In this document: positions 43,694 to 52,764 of the stretch, piece by piece
Position numbering within the stretch: the stretch's first letter is position 1
How the letters are laid out: the number at the start of each line of letters is the position of its first letter
Assembly (NCBI GenBank): GCA_018401465.1
Contig: JAGYKE010000005.1
Location: 868,001-932,000, forward strand
DNA: 64,000 bases
From: Aestuariivita sp.
GTDB taxonomy: Bacteria; Pseudomonadota; Alphaproteobacteria; Rhodobacterales; Rhodobacteraceae
Direction of reading: 5' to 3'
The notes under the pieces: generated by a model
The model's database searches: none
Told to the model about the DNA's origin: nothing
What the model saw: the letters and a program-made list of their open reading frames with translations, nothing else
Translations under genes and position numbers: made by a program

Positions 43694-44598
43694 TGGTGGG
43701 TTTCATCGACGCGCACCGGGATGCGCACGGGGTCGAGCCGATCTGCACGGTTCTGCCGATCGCCCCGTCCACCTACTACGAACATCTGGCAAAGCGGGCC
43801 GATCCGTCCCGGCGGTCGGAGCGGGCGCGCCGGGATGAGGCACTGCGCCCCGAGATTCGTCGCGTGTTCGAAGAGAACTGGCGGGTCTATGGCGTCCGGA
43901 AGATATGGCGGCAGCTTCGCCGTGAGGGCTTCGACGTTGCCCGCTGCACGGTCGCGAGGCTGATGAAGGTCATGGGTATTCAAGGCATTATCCGGGGAAA
44001 GCCGCACAGGACGACGGTCCCCGACAAGAAGGCGCCCTGTCCGCTGGACAAGGTGAACCGCCAGTTCCGGGTGCCCGCGCCGAACATGCTCTGGGTCAGT
44101 GATTTCACCTATGTCGCAACCTGGAAGGGGTTCGCCTATGTGGCTTTCGTCATCGACGCCTATGCCCGCAAGATCGTCGGCTGGCGTGTCAGCACCTCGG
44201 CGCATGCGGGGTTCGTCCTTGATGCCTTGGAACAGGCGGTCCACGAACGCCGGCCAGCCAAGGGTACGGGACTGGTTCATCACAGTGACCGCGGCTCCCA
44301 ATACCTGTCCATCCGCTACACCGAGCGCCTCGCAGAAGCAGGCATCGAACCTTCGGTCGGCAGCGTGGGCGACAGTTACGACAACGCGCTGGCCGAGACG
44401 ATCAACGGCCTGTTCAAGGCCGAGGTCATCCACCGACGCGGACCTTGGCGCAGCTTTGAGGCCGTCGAATATGCGACCCTCGAATGGGTGGACTGGTTCA
44501 ACAACCGCCGCCTGCTCGAACCCATCGGAAACATCCCACCCGCGGAAGCCGAAGCCCAATTCTATGCAGCCCTGGAAACTGACGCCATGGCCGCGTAA
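43690..44598 (+). CDS. IS3-family transposase OrfB
   Basis: The protein has 302 residues. It starts with an HTH_21-type region ([18 protein letters not shown]) and continues with the DDE core: [23 protein letters not shown] and [16 protein letters not shown]. The end [19 protein letters not shown] is standard for the family. It is intact, so the element may be mobile. Confidence 0.93.
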   Translation: MMVGFIDAHRDAHGVEPICTVLPIAPSTYYEHLAKRADPSRRSERARRDEALRPEIRRVFEENWRVYGVRKIWRQLRREGFDVARCTVARLMKVMGIQGIIRGKPHRTTVPDKKAPCPLDKVNRQFRVPAPNMLWVSDFTYVATWKGFAYVAFVIDAYARKIVGWRVSTSAHAGFVLDALEQAVHERRPAKGTGLVHHSDRGSQYLSIRYTERLAEAGIEPSVGSVGDSYDNALAETINGLFKAEVIHRRGPWRSFEAVEYATLEWVDWFNNRRLLEPIGNIPPAEAEAQFYAALETDAMAA

Positions 44599-44926
44599 CT
44601 AACCGAAATCAGCCTCCGGCAAACCCGGCGCGGTTCAGTCCGATCCCTGCCACACTGCGACGCGCCAACCGAGTCCAGTCGGCGGTAGGTTGCCACCCCC
44701 CCACAGCCCAAGCCTCCCACCGCGCCGCAAAGGGCGATTGGTTCCCTGAAACGGATGCATTCCCCAGATCTCTCGTTGCCCCCTCAGCGCAGGCGGGGAA
44801 TTGTCACGTACCTGCTCTGGTATCAGCTGGATGGGCGTCGATTGTCAGGGCACAGCGGGTTTACTTCTGGCGCGCAACACAGTCGGTTCATGCAGAATGA
44901 ACCGAGACTCAGAATCGGAGGCGGGC

Positions 44927-45631
44927 ATGTCCGGCAGCAAGGTAGCGGTGATCACAGCAGGCGGATCGGGTATGGGCGCGGCCGCTGCGCGCAAACTGGC
45001 CGCAGAAGGCTATCGCGTGGCCATCCTGTCATCCTCGGGAAAGGGCGAAGCGCTGGCCGGGGAACTCGGCGGCATCGGGGTCACGGGGTCGAACCTCATC
45101 GCGACAGATGTTCAGCGGCTGTTCGATCTGACGATGGACAAGTGGGGTCGCATCGACGCGCTGGTCAACTCGGCCGGTCACGGCCCCCGCGCGCCCATTC
45201 TCGAGATCACCGACGAAGACTGGCACAAGGGGATGGATATCTATTTCCTTTCGGCGGTCCGACCGATCCGTCTGGCCGTTCCGATCATGGTGGCGCAGGG
45301 CGGCGGGGCGATCGTGAACATCTCGACCGCCTGGGTAACGCAACCCTCGGCGATGTTCCCGACATCGGCCGCGTTCCGCGCCAGCCTTGCCACCTTCACC
45401 AAGATCCTTGCCGACGACTATGCCTCCCGGGGTGTTCGGATCAACAACGTGCTGCCCGGCTGGATCGACAGCCTTCCCGCGACCGAAGAGCGACGCGACA
45501 GCGTGCCGATGAAGCGCTATGGGACCACCGACGAGATCGCGGCCACCGTGGCCTTCCTCGTGTCCGAGGCTGCGGGCTACATCACCGGGCAAAGCATCCG
45601 GGTCGATGGCGGTCTGATCCGGTCGGTCTGA
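44927..45631 (+). CDS. SDR-family protein lacking the catalytic Tyr and Lys
   Basis: The protein has 234 residues from the ATG at 44927, with GGAGGCGGG upstream. The Rossmann motif is TAGGSGMGAAAARKLA; NSAGHG takes the place of NNAG, and NISTAWV carries the catalytic Ser. Where classical SDRs have YxxxK the protein has AAFRASLATF, with Phe for Tyr and Leu for Lys. LPGWIDSLPATEERR and the C-terminal YITGQSIRVDGGL are otherwise normal. It is probably a divergent oxidoreductase subgroup or a non-redox binding protein. It is convergent with the urea-transporter fusion gene, 46 bases away. Confidence 0.85.
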   Translation: MSGSKVAVITAGGSGMGAAAARKLAAEGYRVAILSSSGKGEALAGELGGIGVTGSNLIATDVQRLFDLTMDKWGRIDALVNSAGHGPRAPILEITDEDWHKGMDIYFLSAVRPIRLAVPIMVAQGGGAIVNISTAWVTQPSAMFPTSAAFRASLATFTKILADDYASRGVRINNVLPGWIDSLPATEERRDSVPMKRYGTTDEIAATVAFLVSEAAGYITGQSIRVDGGLIRSV

Positions 45632-45677
45632 CAAAGGGATGGCCGTCAAGGGCGGGGTGGCGGGGCGACCGGGCCGG

Positions 45678-47834
45678 TCATGTCGCATGCACCTCGAACG
45701 CGACGACAGAACGTTCGGCTACGCTCGGCCCGCGGCGCAGGACAAGGCGGACCGGCCCCTTGCGGGGGACAAGCGTCACCTCGATCTCTGCGGGGGCGGG
45801 GTCACCCGGCAGGCGGGCGCGCGCCGACAGGCGAAGCCCCTCGGGGCCGGTCGCCTCGCAGGTCAGCTCGACCCGGGTCAGCCGCGTTCCGAGATAGGGA
45901 GACAACAGGCGGCGGCACGCGCCCCCCGGCCCGCCTGCCGGGACATGCAGCGCGTCCGACCAGCGGAGCCCGGCAAAGGCCGCGAAGGGCACGGTTGACA
46001 GGCCCATCGCCAGCGCGGCGACGAAGCTGTCTTCCGGCGCATCAAGATCGACAACCCGCAGCGCATCCACGTCGTACTGGAATTCCGCCTTCCCCTCGCC
46101 CGGGCAATCGATGCGCAGAAGACCGTTCCCGGTGATCGATGTGATGGTCGACACAGGGCCCAGATCGCAGCCCGGCCCGGCAACCCACATCGCGCGGCCC
46201 GGCAGAAGCCCGGTCAGCAGCGCGTGCGTCGCAGGCACGCTCACCCCCGGCGCCACCACAGCGCCTTCGCCGGGCAGACCGGCCGCGTGCCAGCGCGGGC
46301 CCTGTCGCGCCGGATCGGCCGGCAGGTCGAGGTAGTTCGCGATGCGGAAGGGCACCGTCGGAGATCCGAGGCGGGCCGATGACTGGGCCTGCAGATGCAG
46401 ATGCGGGACGGAACTGCGGCCCGAATTGCCGACGCGGCCGATCCGCGTGCCGAAGCCGACCGCCTGCCCGGGCTGAACCTCGACCGATCCCTGCACGAGA
46501 TGGCACAGGGCGACATGATCGCCCTGCCCGGTCCGCAGGATCACGTGGTTTCCCCAGTTCTCGGCGTGATTGAGCCCGCCGATGGCGTTGTCGGCCACGT
46601 CATTGCACACGGACACGACCGTGCCTTCGACCGGGGAATAGACCGCACGGCCCCAGATGGTCGGGCGCGCCTCTTCCCCATCCTCCGGCAACACCGCCTG
46701 AAAATCGAGCGCGTGGCGCCATGCGCCGCGATGGGTCAGCGCACCGTCGACGCCCTGCGTCACCTGCACCGGCCCTTCCGCGGGCAAGCCGAGAAGCGGC
46801 CCGCCGGTTCCGCCCCACCGCGCCCTGATCCAGTCGGACGAGATGCTGTGCTGCTCGGGCGTCCGGTCGAAGCCGGGGGCGGAGCGGTCCTGCCCTGTCA
46901 CGACGCTGCGCGTCAGCAGGCCCGCGAACAGGGTCAGCATGAAGGGAACCGGCAGGTAGGATACCCCCGAATGGCTGGTCAGGATCTGAAGCGTCGCCGC
47001 GATCAGAGCCGTCAGAGCACCGACGAACGGGGTAAGCGACAGGCTTTTCCAGCCCGGTTCGACGAAGACGGCCCCAAGCGCCATCCCCGCGAGAAACCCG
47101 TTGTACGAGGTCGGCACCCAGTCCACCGGGACGCCCAGCCGGACCAGCCCGAGGGAACACAGCGCACCGGATGTCCACCCCAGCAGTCCCGCGATGAACA
47201 TGGACGGCGACCAGGCAAGCACCGCGGCAAGGATGATCGCCCCGGACAGGAGCGAGGGCGAAAAGACGAAGACGCCTGCGGACAAGGGCAAGGCGGCGAA
47301 AAGATCGCGCCCCGATGCGACGCCTGTCCAGTTCCATCCGAACCAGGCCCTCGACGCCGTCGCGGCGTCGGGAAAAAGCGTCAGCAACATCGCCGCCCAG
47401 AGGCAATAGGGCAGCACGCCCACCGGGAACCGGCTGCCCTGCATCACGCCATGGCCGATCATGCCGAGATGGAAGGTGGCAAGAACACCCGCCGCCACGA
47501 AGACGATCTGCGCCATCGGATGCAGCCCCATCGGTGTGACGAGCCAGCCCGTGAACAACGCCCCCAGCACGACGTTCGCGCGGATCTCGGTCGCGATGTC
47601 GTCGATGCCGTAGCGCTGCAGCGGCCTGCGCAGAAGCTCGATCCCGCCAAGGGCCAGAAAGGTCGCGATCGCAAGCGGCGGGGTCTGCATGAGGACGACC
47701 CACATGGCCACGCCGACCGGAGCGGAGCGAATGAAGATCAGCGCCGAGAGCGGTGTCAGGAACGCATCGGCCAGTCCTGCAGCGGCCTGCGACCGGGCCC
47801 CGACCGGCCAGTGCAGGCCTGCCGCGTCAGTCAT
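45678..47834 (-). CDS. urea-transporter / M23 metallopeptidase fusion protein
   Basis: The protein has 718 residues from the ATG at 47834, preceded by AGGTAGGGGCG. Residues 15-320 contain about ten membrane helices with urea-transporter features: MGLHPMAQIVFVAAG, the duplicated TSYNGFLAGMALGAVF, and the pore-like LPVPFMLTLFAGLLTR. Residues about 340-500 form a LytM/M23-like domain: THRGAWRHALDF (candidate Zn His and Asp), SPVEGTVVSVCND, HVALCHLVQGS and the HLHLQ dyad. The last 200 residues are beta-rich and unrecognised. The peptidase part is probably periplasmic. It is the fourth gene of the operon with a PLP decarboxylase, an ATP-grasp ligase and a PqqD-like protein; it overlaps the decarboxylase gene by eight bases. 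Confidence 0.85.
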   Translation of the reverse strand: MTDAAGLHWPVGARSQAAAGLADAFLTPLSALIFIRSAPVGVAMWVVLMQTPPLAIATFLALGGIELLRRPLQRYGIDDIATEIRANVVLGALFTGWLVTPMGLHPMAQIVFVAAGVLATFHLGMIGHGVMQGSRFPVGVLPYCLWAAMLLTLFPDAATASRAWFGWNWTGVASGRDLFAALPLSAGVFVFSPSLLSGAIILAAVLAWSPSMFIAGLLGWTSGALCSLGLVRLGVPVDWVPTSYNGFLAGMALGAVFVEPGWKSLSLTPFVGALTALIAATLQILTSHSGVSYLPVPFMLTLFAGLLTRSVVTGQDRSAPGFDRTPEQHSISSDWIRARWGGTGGPLLGLPAEGPVQVTQGVDGALTHRGAWRHALDFQAVLPEDGEEARPTIWGRAVYSPVEGTVVSVCNDVADNAIGGLNHAENWGNHVILRTGQGDHVALCHLVQGSVEVQPGQAVGFGTRIGRVGNSGRSSVPHLHLQAQSSARLGSPTVPFRIANYLDLPADPARQGPRWHAAGLPGEGAVVAPGVSVPATHALLTGLLPGRAMWVAGPGCDLGPVSTITSITGNGLLRIDCPGEGKAEFQYDVDALRVVDLDAPEDSFVAALAMGLSTVPFAAFAGLRWSDALHVPAGGPGGACRRLLSPYLGTRLTRVELTCEATGPEGLRLSARARLPGDPAPAEIEVTLVPRKGPVRLVLRRGPSVAERSVVAFEVHAT

Positions 47835-49269
47835 CGCCCCTACCTGCAAGGTAGGCGGGCATCTGCTCGGCGCCCGTCATGTCGGCGAGTTCCTCCTGTC
47901 GGCGGATCACATGAACGCCGCCCTGCAGGTCCAGCAGGACGACTGCGGGCCGCAGATGGATGAACTGCATGGATTGCCCGAGATTATAGGCTCCGACCGG
48001 CCACAGCGTCAGGCGATCGCCGAGATTCAGCCGCGGCAGCTGCACCTCTTCGCGGATGACGTCGATCTCCATGCAGAGATCTCCGACGAGCCGGGCCGGT
48101 TCGGGCATCGCATCGGTGTTGCGCGCCGGAGAGGCCGATATCGCGAACCACGCAGCGGTATAAAGCAGGTTGATCCCCGCATCGAGCACGTAGCTTGCCT
48201 TGGGCGGATGGCCGTGCAGCGTCAGTTCCTTGATGCGCAGCGCCGTCAGCCCCGAAGGGTCCGACATCAGCGCCGCCTGCGCATCCTTGATCGACACGAC
48301 CGTGGTGACGAGATACCCCGCCTCGTCGATCAGGTGGCGCCCGGTTTCCAGCCGCAGGATCGGCCTGCGCGCCTTGGGCAGGCGGTTCAGTTCCGACGTG
48401 ATCGCTTCGGCGTAGCGGTCGATCGGCGGGACATGGAGATCGGCCGGTCCGGTCATCCCGTGCAGCAGCGACCGCGACGGAAACCCGCCACCGAGGTTGA
48501 GACAGGCGACCCGCCCGGATGTGTCCGCCTCGATCTGGTCGCGCAGCCCCAGCAGGGATTGCGTGGCCACGCGGTAGGCTTCGGGATCGAGCATGTAGGT
48601 CCCGATATGGGCATGCAGCGTGTGCAGCGTCAGGTTCGGATGCCGCGCGATGTGGGTGGCCGCGCGGAGCGCCTCGCCCGAGGCCAGTCCGAACCCGAAT
48701 TTCGACCATGTCGGCCCGCGGGATGTCGCGAACCAGACCCGGATGCCGACCTTGTGCCGACCGCCCAGACCTTCGGCCGTGCGTTCGACGCGGGCCATGT
48801 CGTCCCAGTTGTCGATCTGGATCATCGCGCCTTCGCGCAGCGCGGTTTCGATGGCCTGATCGTCCTTGTAGGGGCCGTTGAAGATGATCTCGCGCCCGTC
48901 AAAGCCCAGCGCGCGCGCCTTGTCGTATTCGTATTTCGACACGATCTCGGCGCCCCAGCCTTCGGACTTGAAGACCTGGCAGACGGCGTTCAGACCATTG
49001 GTCTTGAAGGACCAGAAGAACTGCGTGGTCTCGTAGCGCGACTTGAATGCGGTCCGCATCGCCCGGGCCTGCGCGCGGATCGTCCGTTCGGAAAAGACGA
49101 AAAGCGGCGTTCCGTAGCCCCGGGCGAGTGTTTCGACGTCGACGCCGTCGATCGCGGACAGAACGGTTCCGACATAGCCGCCCGACAGGGGGTTGCGCTC
49201 GGCCGCGTTTCCCGCGGAGAGGCTGCCAAGCTCTTCGGAAATGCGTGGGCTCTTGTAGTCGTCCATCAT
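47827..49269 (-). CDS. fold-type-III PLP decarboxylase (diaminopimelate decarboxylase-like)
   Basis: The protein has 480 residues from the ATG at 49269, which overlaps the ATP-grasp stop (ATGA). The barrel begins at VDVETLARGYGTPLFVF. The PLP-binding Lys is in FFWSFKTNGLNAV. HIGTY, GGGFPSRS (phosphate loop) and ETGRHLIDEAG follow the DapDC/ODC order. The C-terminal domain has VGDLCMEIDVI where diaminopimelate decarboxylases have CESGD, and then WPVGAYNLGQSMQF. It therefore belongs to the DapDC/carboxynorspermidine-decarboxylase superfamily but with an altered substrate loop. It presumably decarboxylates an amino acid or the conjugate made by the ligase. Confidence 0.88.
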   Translation of the reverse strand: MMDDYKSPRISEELGSLSAGNAAERNPLSGGYVGTVLSAIDGVDVETLARGYGTPLFVFSERTIRAQARAMRTAFKSRYETTQFFWSFKTNGLNAVCQVFKSEGWGAEIVSKYEYDKARALGFDGREIIFNGPYKDDQAIETALREGAMIQIDNWDDMARVERTAEGLGGRHKVGIRVWFATSRGPTWSKFGFGLASGEALRAATHIARHPNLTLHTLHAHIGTYMLDPEAYRVATQSLLGLRDQIEADTSGRVACLNLGGGFPSRSLLHGMTGPADLHVPPIDRYAEAITSELNRLPKARRPILRLETGRHLIDEAGYLVTTVVSIKDAQAALMSDPSGLTALRIKELTLHGHPPKASYVLDAGINLLYTAAWFAISASPARNTDAMPEPARLVGDLCMEIDVIREEVQLPRLNLGDRLTLWPVGAYNLGQSMQFIHLRPAVVLLDLQGGVHVIRRQEELADMTGAEQMPAYLAGRGDD

Positions 49270-50381
49270 GGCCTCCCGTCCGCGACGAGGTGCAGGCCCG
49301 ATGCCGCCCCATCCGTCAGATTGCGATTGTCCCTGTCGATCAGCATGTCGGCGATCGCGTCCATATGGGTCACGATGTCTTCGCAATGGCGCAGAAAGAC
49401 GTGGCCCGCGTCGGGCGTCTTCAGGTCCGGCAAGGCCAAACCAAGCGCATCCGCTGCGACCCATGCGGGCATGTTCAGCCCCAGCTTCGCGGGAAACGAG
49501 ACCCAGGCGGGAAAGCGCGGATTGATCTCGAACAGCATGTGGCCGCGATCCGCGGGCTTCACGAGTTCGATCTCTAGCGCGCCTTTCCACTTCAGGTCGC
49601 GCACGAGGCGTTCCGCGATGCCCACGATGCCCGGATCGTTCACAGTGACGCCGCCGAAGCCCTTGCCCATGCGCGACTTCATCAGCTTGCGGATGGCAAT
49701 CGAAGCGACAAGGCCCCCTGCCCCGTCGCCGATGGCGCAGACGTCGTATTCCTCGCCGTATACGGCCTCCTGCACGAGGACGGGCGTGCCCCAGACGGCG
49801 GCGATGTCGTTGAAGGCCGTGTAAAGCTGCGCCTCGTTGAAGACGAGCCGCGCATCGTAAAGCCTGCCCTTCACGTAGCAGGGATACCCGAGCTCTCCAG
49901 CCAGCGCCGCAAGCCCCGCCGCGCTGTCCGACACAAGGGTGCGCGGCACGGGAACACCGACGCGCGCGCCAAGCTGACCGAGTTCGGTCTTGGACCGCGC
50001 GGCCAGCGCCGTGCGCTCGGGGATGGCGACCGCGATGCCCTCGGCCTGCAGATCGTCCCTTATGGCAAGGTAATTGGCCAGTTCGCTGTCGAGCGTCGGA
50101 ATGACAAGCGTCAGCCCCTCGCGCGCATGCACGTCGAGAAGACGCGTCATCAGCTGGTCGGCGCCCGCCCCCGGGAAGGGAAACAGATAGGCACTGTCGA
50201 GGTGATCCGGCTCATGATTGTAGAGGCCTGTCTCCATCGGATCATAGCTGATGCCGACAAAGCGCGCGGCAGGCCAGAAAGCGCGGATCGCCTCGATGAC
50301 GGCACCGCCCGGCTGCGGGCTTTCGCCACGGTGAAGCCCGCTGACGGCGATGACGGGGGCGGATCGGCAGGATGCAGCCAT
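49266..50381 (-). CDS. ATP-grasp ligase
   Basis: The protein has 371 residues. The N-terminal pre-ATP-grasp domain (APVIAVSGLHRGESPQPGG, FVGISYDPMETG) is followed by the ATP-grasp fold. YPCYVKGRLYDARLVF carries the ATP-phosphate Lys. VLVQEAVYGEEYDV and the Mg-binding ALEIELV...MLFEINPRFPAW are also present. It resembles carbamoyl-phosphate-synthase/PylC-type carboxylate-amine ligases. It probably makes an amide or peptide bond from an acyl-phosphate. It begins three bases after the PqqD-like stop and overlaps the decarboxylase gene. Confidence 0.9.
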   Translation of the reverse strand: MAASCRSAPVIAVSGLHRGESPQPGGAVIEAIRAFWPAARFVGISYDPMETGLYNHEPDHLDSAYLFPFPGAGADQLMTRLLDVHAREGLTLVIPTLDSELANYLAIRDDLQAEGIAVAIPERTALAARSKTELGQLGARVGVPVPRTLVSDSAAGLAALAGELGYPCYVKGRLYDARLVFNEAQLYTAFNDIAAVWGTPVLVQEAVYGEEYDVCAIGDGAGGLVASIAIRKLMKSRMGKGFGGVTVNDPGIVGIAERLVRDLKWKGALEIELVKPADRGHMLFEINPRFPAWVSFPAKLGLNMPAWVAADALGLALPDLKTPDAGHVFLRHCEDIVTHMDAIADMLIDRDNRNLTDGAASGLHLVADGRP

Positions 50382-50384
50382 CGC

Positions 50385-50723
50385 TCAGCCCCCGGTTGCC
50401 GACCGGTCGATGCCCAGTCTTCGCAGGCGACCGCGGAAATGTTCGATGTCGCGCATGGCCGAACCACGGTCGATGCCGTATCTTGCGACGAGATCCTCCC
50501 TGATCCCGGCACCGTCAAGGCCCGCCGCCAGATTGCGCAGGATCGACACGCCCTCGGGGGTTATGGCGAAGAAATGGCCCGTGTGCGCGTCGAACAGGAA
50601 GCTGTCGCGATGAATGCGCAAGCCTGCCGCGTCGACGCTGCAGTCCTTACGCCCGGTGATGGTGTCCCGCACTTCAACCCCCGCATACCTTGAACCTGCA
50701 TCAATATTTGCAATCCAAGGCAA
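50385..50723 (-). CDS. PqqD-like (RRE-type) protein
   Basis: The protein has 112 residues. The pattern RDSFLFDAHTGHFFAITPEG then VSILRNLAAGLDGAGIREDL then YGIDRGSAMRDIEHFRGRL matches the PqqD winged-helix peptide-binding fold, the RiPP recognition element. PqqD-type proteins present a peptide substrate to modifying enzymes. As the first gene of an operon with an ATP-grasp ligase and a decarboxylase it suggests peptide or carrier-bound chemistry. No obvious precursor peptide gene was found next to it. The start is the ATG at 50723, 93 bases from the divergent solute-binding protein gene. Confidence 0.8.
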   Translation of the reverse strand: MPWIANIDAGSRYAGVEVRDTITGRKDCSVDAAGLRIHRDSFLFDAHTGHFFAITPEGVSILRNLAAGLDGAGIREDLVARYGIDRGSAMRDIEHFRGRLRRLGIDRSATGG

Positions 50724-50815
50724 ACGAATTGACCGCCATCAATTCTGAGCGGGGAAATTGCCTATACTCATTTTTTTGCAGTTTTCGTGCCGGCGGTCCG
50801 GCCAAGGAGTATTCG

Positions 50816-52396
50816 ATGAAAGCCTTTCGCAAGATATTGTTTTTCACTGTGGCGGCCGTCACGATCCTTGCAATGTCGACACTGGCGCGAGCGCAGGAGA
50901 CCGCGCAGGTCTTGCGGGCCGTGCCCCATGCCCCGCTCGACATACTGGACCCGATTTGGACCACCGCCTACATCACCCGGTCGCATGGCTATCTTGTCTA
51001 CGACACCCTGTTCGGCATGGACGAGAATCTCGAGCCGCAGCCGCAGATGGTCGAGACCTGGGATGTCTCGGACGACGCCCTCACCTGGACCTTCACCCTG
51101 CGCCCCGGGCAAAGCTGGCATGACGGCACGCCCGTGACCGCCGCCGATGCCGTCGCCTCGCTGCGGCGCTGGGGCGCGGTGGACGGAACCGGCCAGGCGC
51201 TCTTCTCGCAGATCAGCGTGATCAAGGCGGTCGATGACGCCACCTTCAGGATCGTGCTGACCGAGCCCTTCCCGTCGATGGTGCCGGCGCTTGCACAGCT
51301 TTCGTCCTATGTGCCGTTCATGATGCCCGCGCGGATCGCCGCAACCCCGCCGGGGGCACCCATCACCGACCCGACCGGATCAGGCCCCTACATCCTGTCC
51401 ATGCAGGACTGGGTGCCCGGCGAAAGCGCCGTCTACCTGCGGAACACCGCCTACGTTCCACGGGACGAGCCGACATCGCTCGCCGCGGGTGGCAAGATCG
51501 CGTTTCTCGACCGGATCGAATGGGTGAACTATCCCGATCAGCAGGCCGCCGCGCAGGCGCTCATCGCGAACGAGGTGCACTATCTGGAATCGCCGACAAC
51601 CACGCTCGCCAAGGAGCTTGCGAAGGTGGACGCCGTGAGCGTCGCGCCGGCGGATGCGCTGGGCAGTATCGGCATGGCCGTCTTCAATCATCAGATCCCG
51701 CCCTTCGACAACGTGGACCTGCGCCGAGCCGTTCTCACCGGGATGACGCAGAGGGCCTACATGGAGGCGGCCATCACCGACCCCGATTACTGGCGGGTCT
51801 GCACGTCGGTCATTCCTTGCGGCACCGCGCTCGAGGCGCCGCAGGCAGGTTCCGTCTTCGGCCGCGCCGATCTTGACGAAGCCCGCGCCCTTGTCGCCGC
51901 GAGCGGCTATGACGGCACGCCGGTCGTGATCCTCGATCCGGTGGACAGCCCGGTCCTGTCGGCCTTCACGCAGGTGACGATCGATCTCTTCGCGGACCTC
52001 GGGATTGCGGTCGATCATCAGGAAATGACCTGGGCCGAGCTTCTCGAACGGCGCGTGAACCGGGGCGCGGAGAACGGCTGGAACATGTTCCACACCTGGT
52101 GGCTGGCCATCGACCTTGGCGATCCGATGCGCATCGCGTTCTCGGGCAACCCCGCGACAGGGTGGGTCGGCTGGCCCGCGGACCCAGAACTGGAAGCTTT
52201 GCGCGCCGCCTATCTGCGCGCGCCCGAGACCGCAGACCGCGCGCGGATTGCCGCCGACGTGCAGGCCCGGATCGTCGATCAGGCGCATTTCGCGATCCTC
52301 GGCCAGTTCTATGAGCCGATCGCCTTCCGGGACAACGTGATCGGCCTGCAGCGCGGGATCCAGATGTATTACAACCTCGCGCTTCAGTCCGAATAG
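50816..52396 (+). CDS. peptide/nickel-type ABC transporter substrate-binding protein (family 5), orphan
   Basis: The protein has 526 residues from the ATG at 50816, with AAGGAG upstream. The signal peptide is MKAFRKILFFTVAAVTILAM, cleaved near ARAQ. Family-5 features follow: LEPQPQMVETWDVSDDALTW, FTLRPGQSWHDGTPV and VDLRRAVLTGMTQ. No permease or ATPase gene follows, because a hairpin terminator ends the unit. The transporter must be encoded elsewhere, or the protein may act as a receptor. Its divergent pairing with the PqqD/ATP-grasp operon suggests that it binds the product or substrate of that system. Confidence 0.9.
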   Translation: MKAFRKILFFTVAAVTILAMSTLARAQETAQVLRAVPHAPLDILDPIWTTAYITRSHGYLVYDTLFGMDENLEPQPQMVETWDVSDDALTWTFTLRPGQSWHDGTPVTAADAVASLRRWGAVDGTGQALFSQISVIKAVDDATFRIVLTEPFPSMVPALAQLSSYVPFMMPARIAATPPGAPITDPTGSGPYILSMQDWVPGESAVYLRNTAYVPRDEPTSLAAGGKIAFLDRIEWVNYPDQQAAAQALIANEVHYLESPTTTLAKELAKVDAVSVAPADALGSIGMAVFNHQIPPFDNVDLRRAVLTGMTQRAYMEAAITDPDYWRVCTSVIPCGTALEAPQAGSVFGRADLDEARALVAASGYDGTPVVILDPVDSPVLSAFTQVTIDLFADLGIAVDHQEMTWAELLERRVNRGAENGWNMFHTWWLAIDLGDPMRIAFSGNPATGWVGWPADPELEALRAAYLRAPETADRARIAADVQARIVDQAHFAILGQFYEPIAFRDNVIGLQRGIQMYYNLALQSE

Positions 52397-52453
52397 GCCA
52401 TCCAGGCGGGCCTGCCCGCAAGCGGACCTTGGTGAACGACGACCGGCCCCGGC

Positions 52454-52477
52454 GCCGCCCGCTTGATTGCGGGCGGC
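52454..52477 (+). terminator. intrinsic terminator-like hairpin
   Basis: GCCGCCCGC (52454-52462), loop TTGATT, GCGGGCGGC (52469-52477). It is a perfect 9-bp stem located 57 bases after the solute-binding protein stop, followed by CCTTGGTTTATT. It probably ends that transcript. Bases 52478-52764 contain no other feature that I can support. Confidence 0.7.
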
Positions 52478-52764
52478 CCTTGGTTTATTCGAGTCGTGAG
52501 AGAACCAGTCCGTCACCACAGTCCACTTCCCCTATCGTGCAGGATGAATGGCGTCGCCCATGTAGCGCCACGTCGTCGACACGATCAGGACATGCTTCCG
52601 TGATCCGATAAGGACGCGAAGCCGACATACCCAGTACCAAGGCTGTCTCTCGGTTTCGAACTGCCAGGACAGGCAACCGCACTGAGGTATCGGCGATCGC
52701 ACGCATCCGGTCTTGCCCCGAACACCCACGACTGAGTTTGGGATACGCGCTCGCATCCCTGGTC

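Larger units (their letters stand above)
43317..44637 (+). mobile_element. complete IS3-family insertion sequence (second type)
   Basis: The element is 1321 bp. The terminal repeats are TGAACCGCGCCGGGTTTGCC at 43317 and the exact reverse complement ending GGTTCA at 44637. GTC flanks both ends (43314-43316 and 44638-44640), a 3-bp target duplication. It contains intact orfA and orfB on the plus strand. It is different in sequence from the IS3 at 26899. The 289 bases after it (to the SDR start) hold no gene. Confidence 0.9.

Noticed and set aside
46395-49824. Two long plus-strand frames (522 and 711 residues) opposite the UT/M23 and PLP genes
   Set aside because: Both are antisense shadows without domain motifs; the minus strand carries all catalytic motifs of known families.
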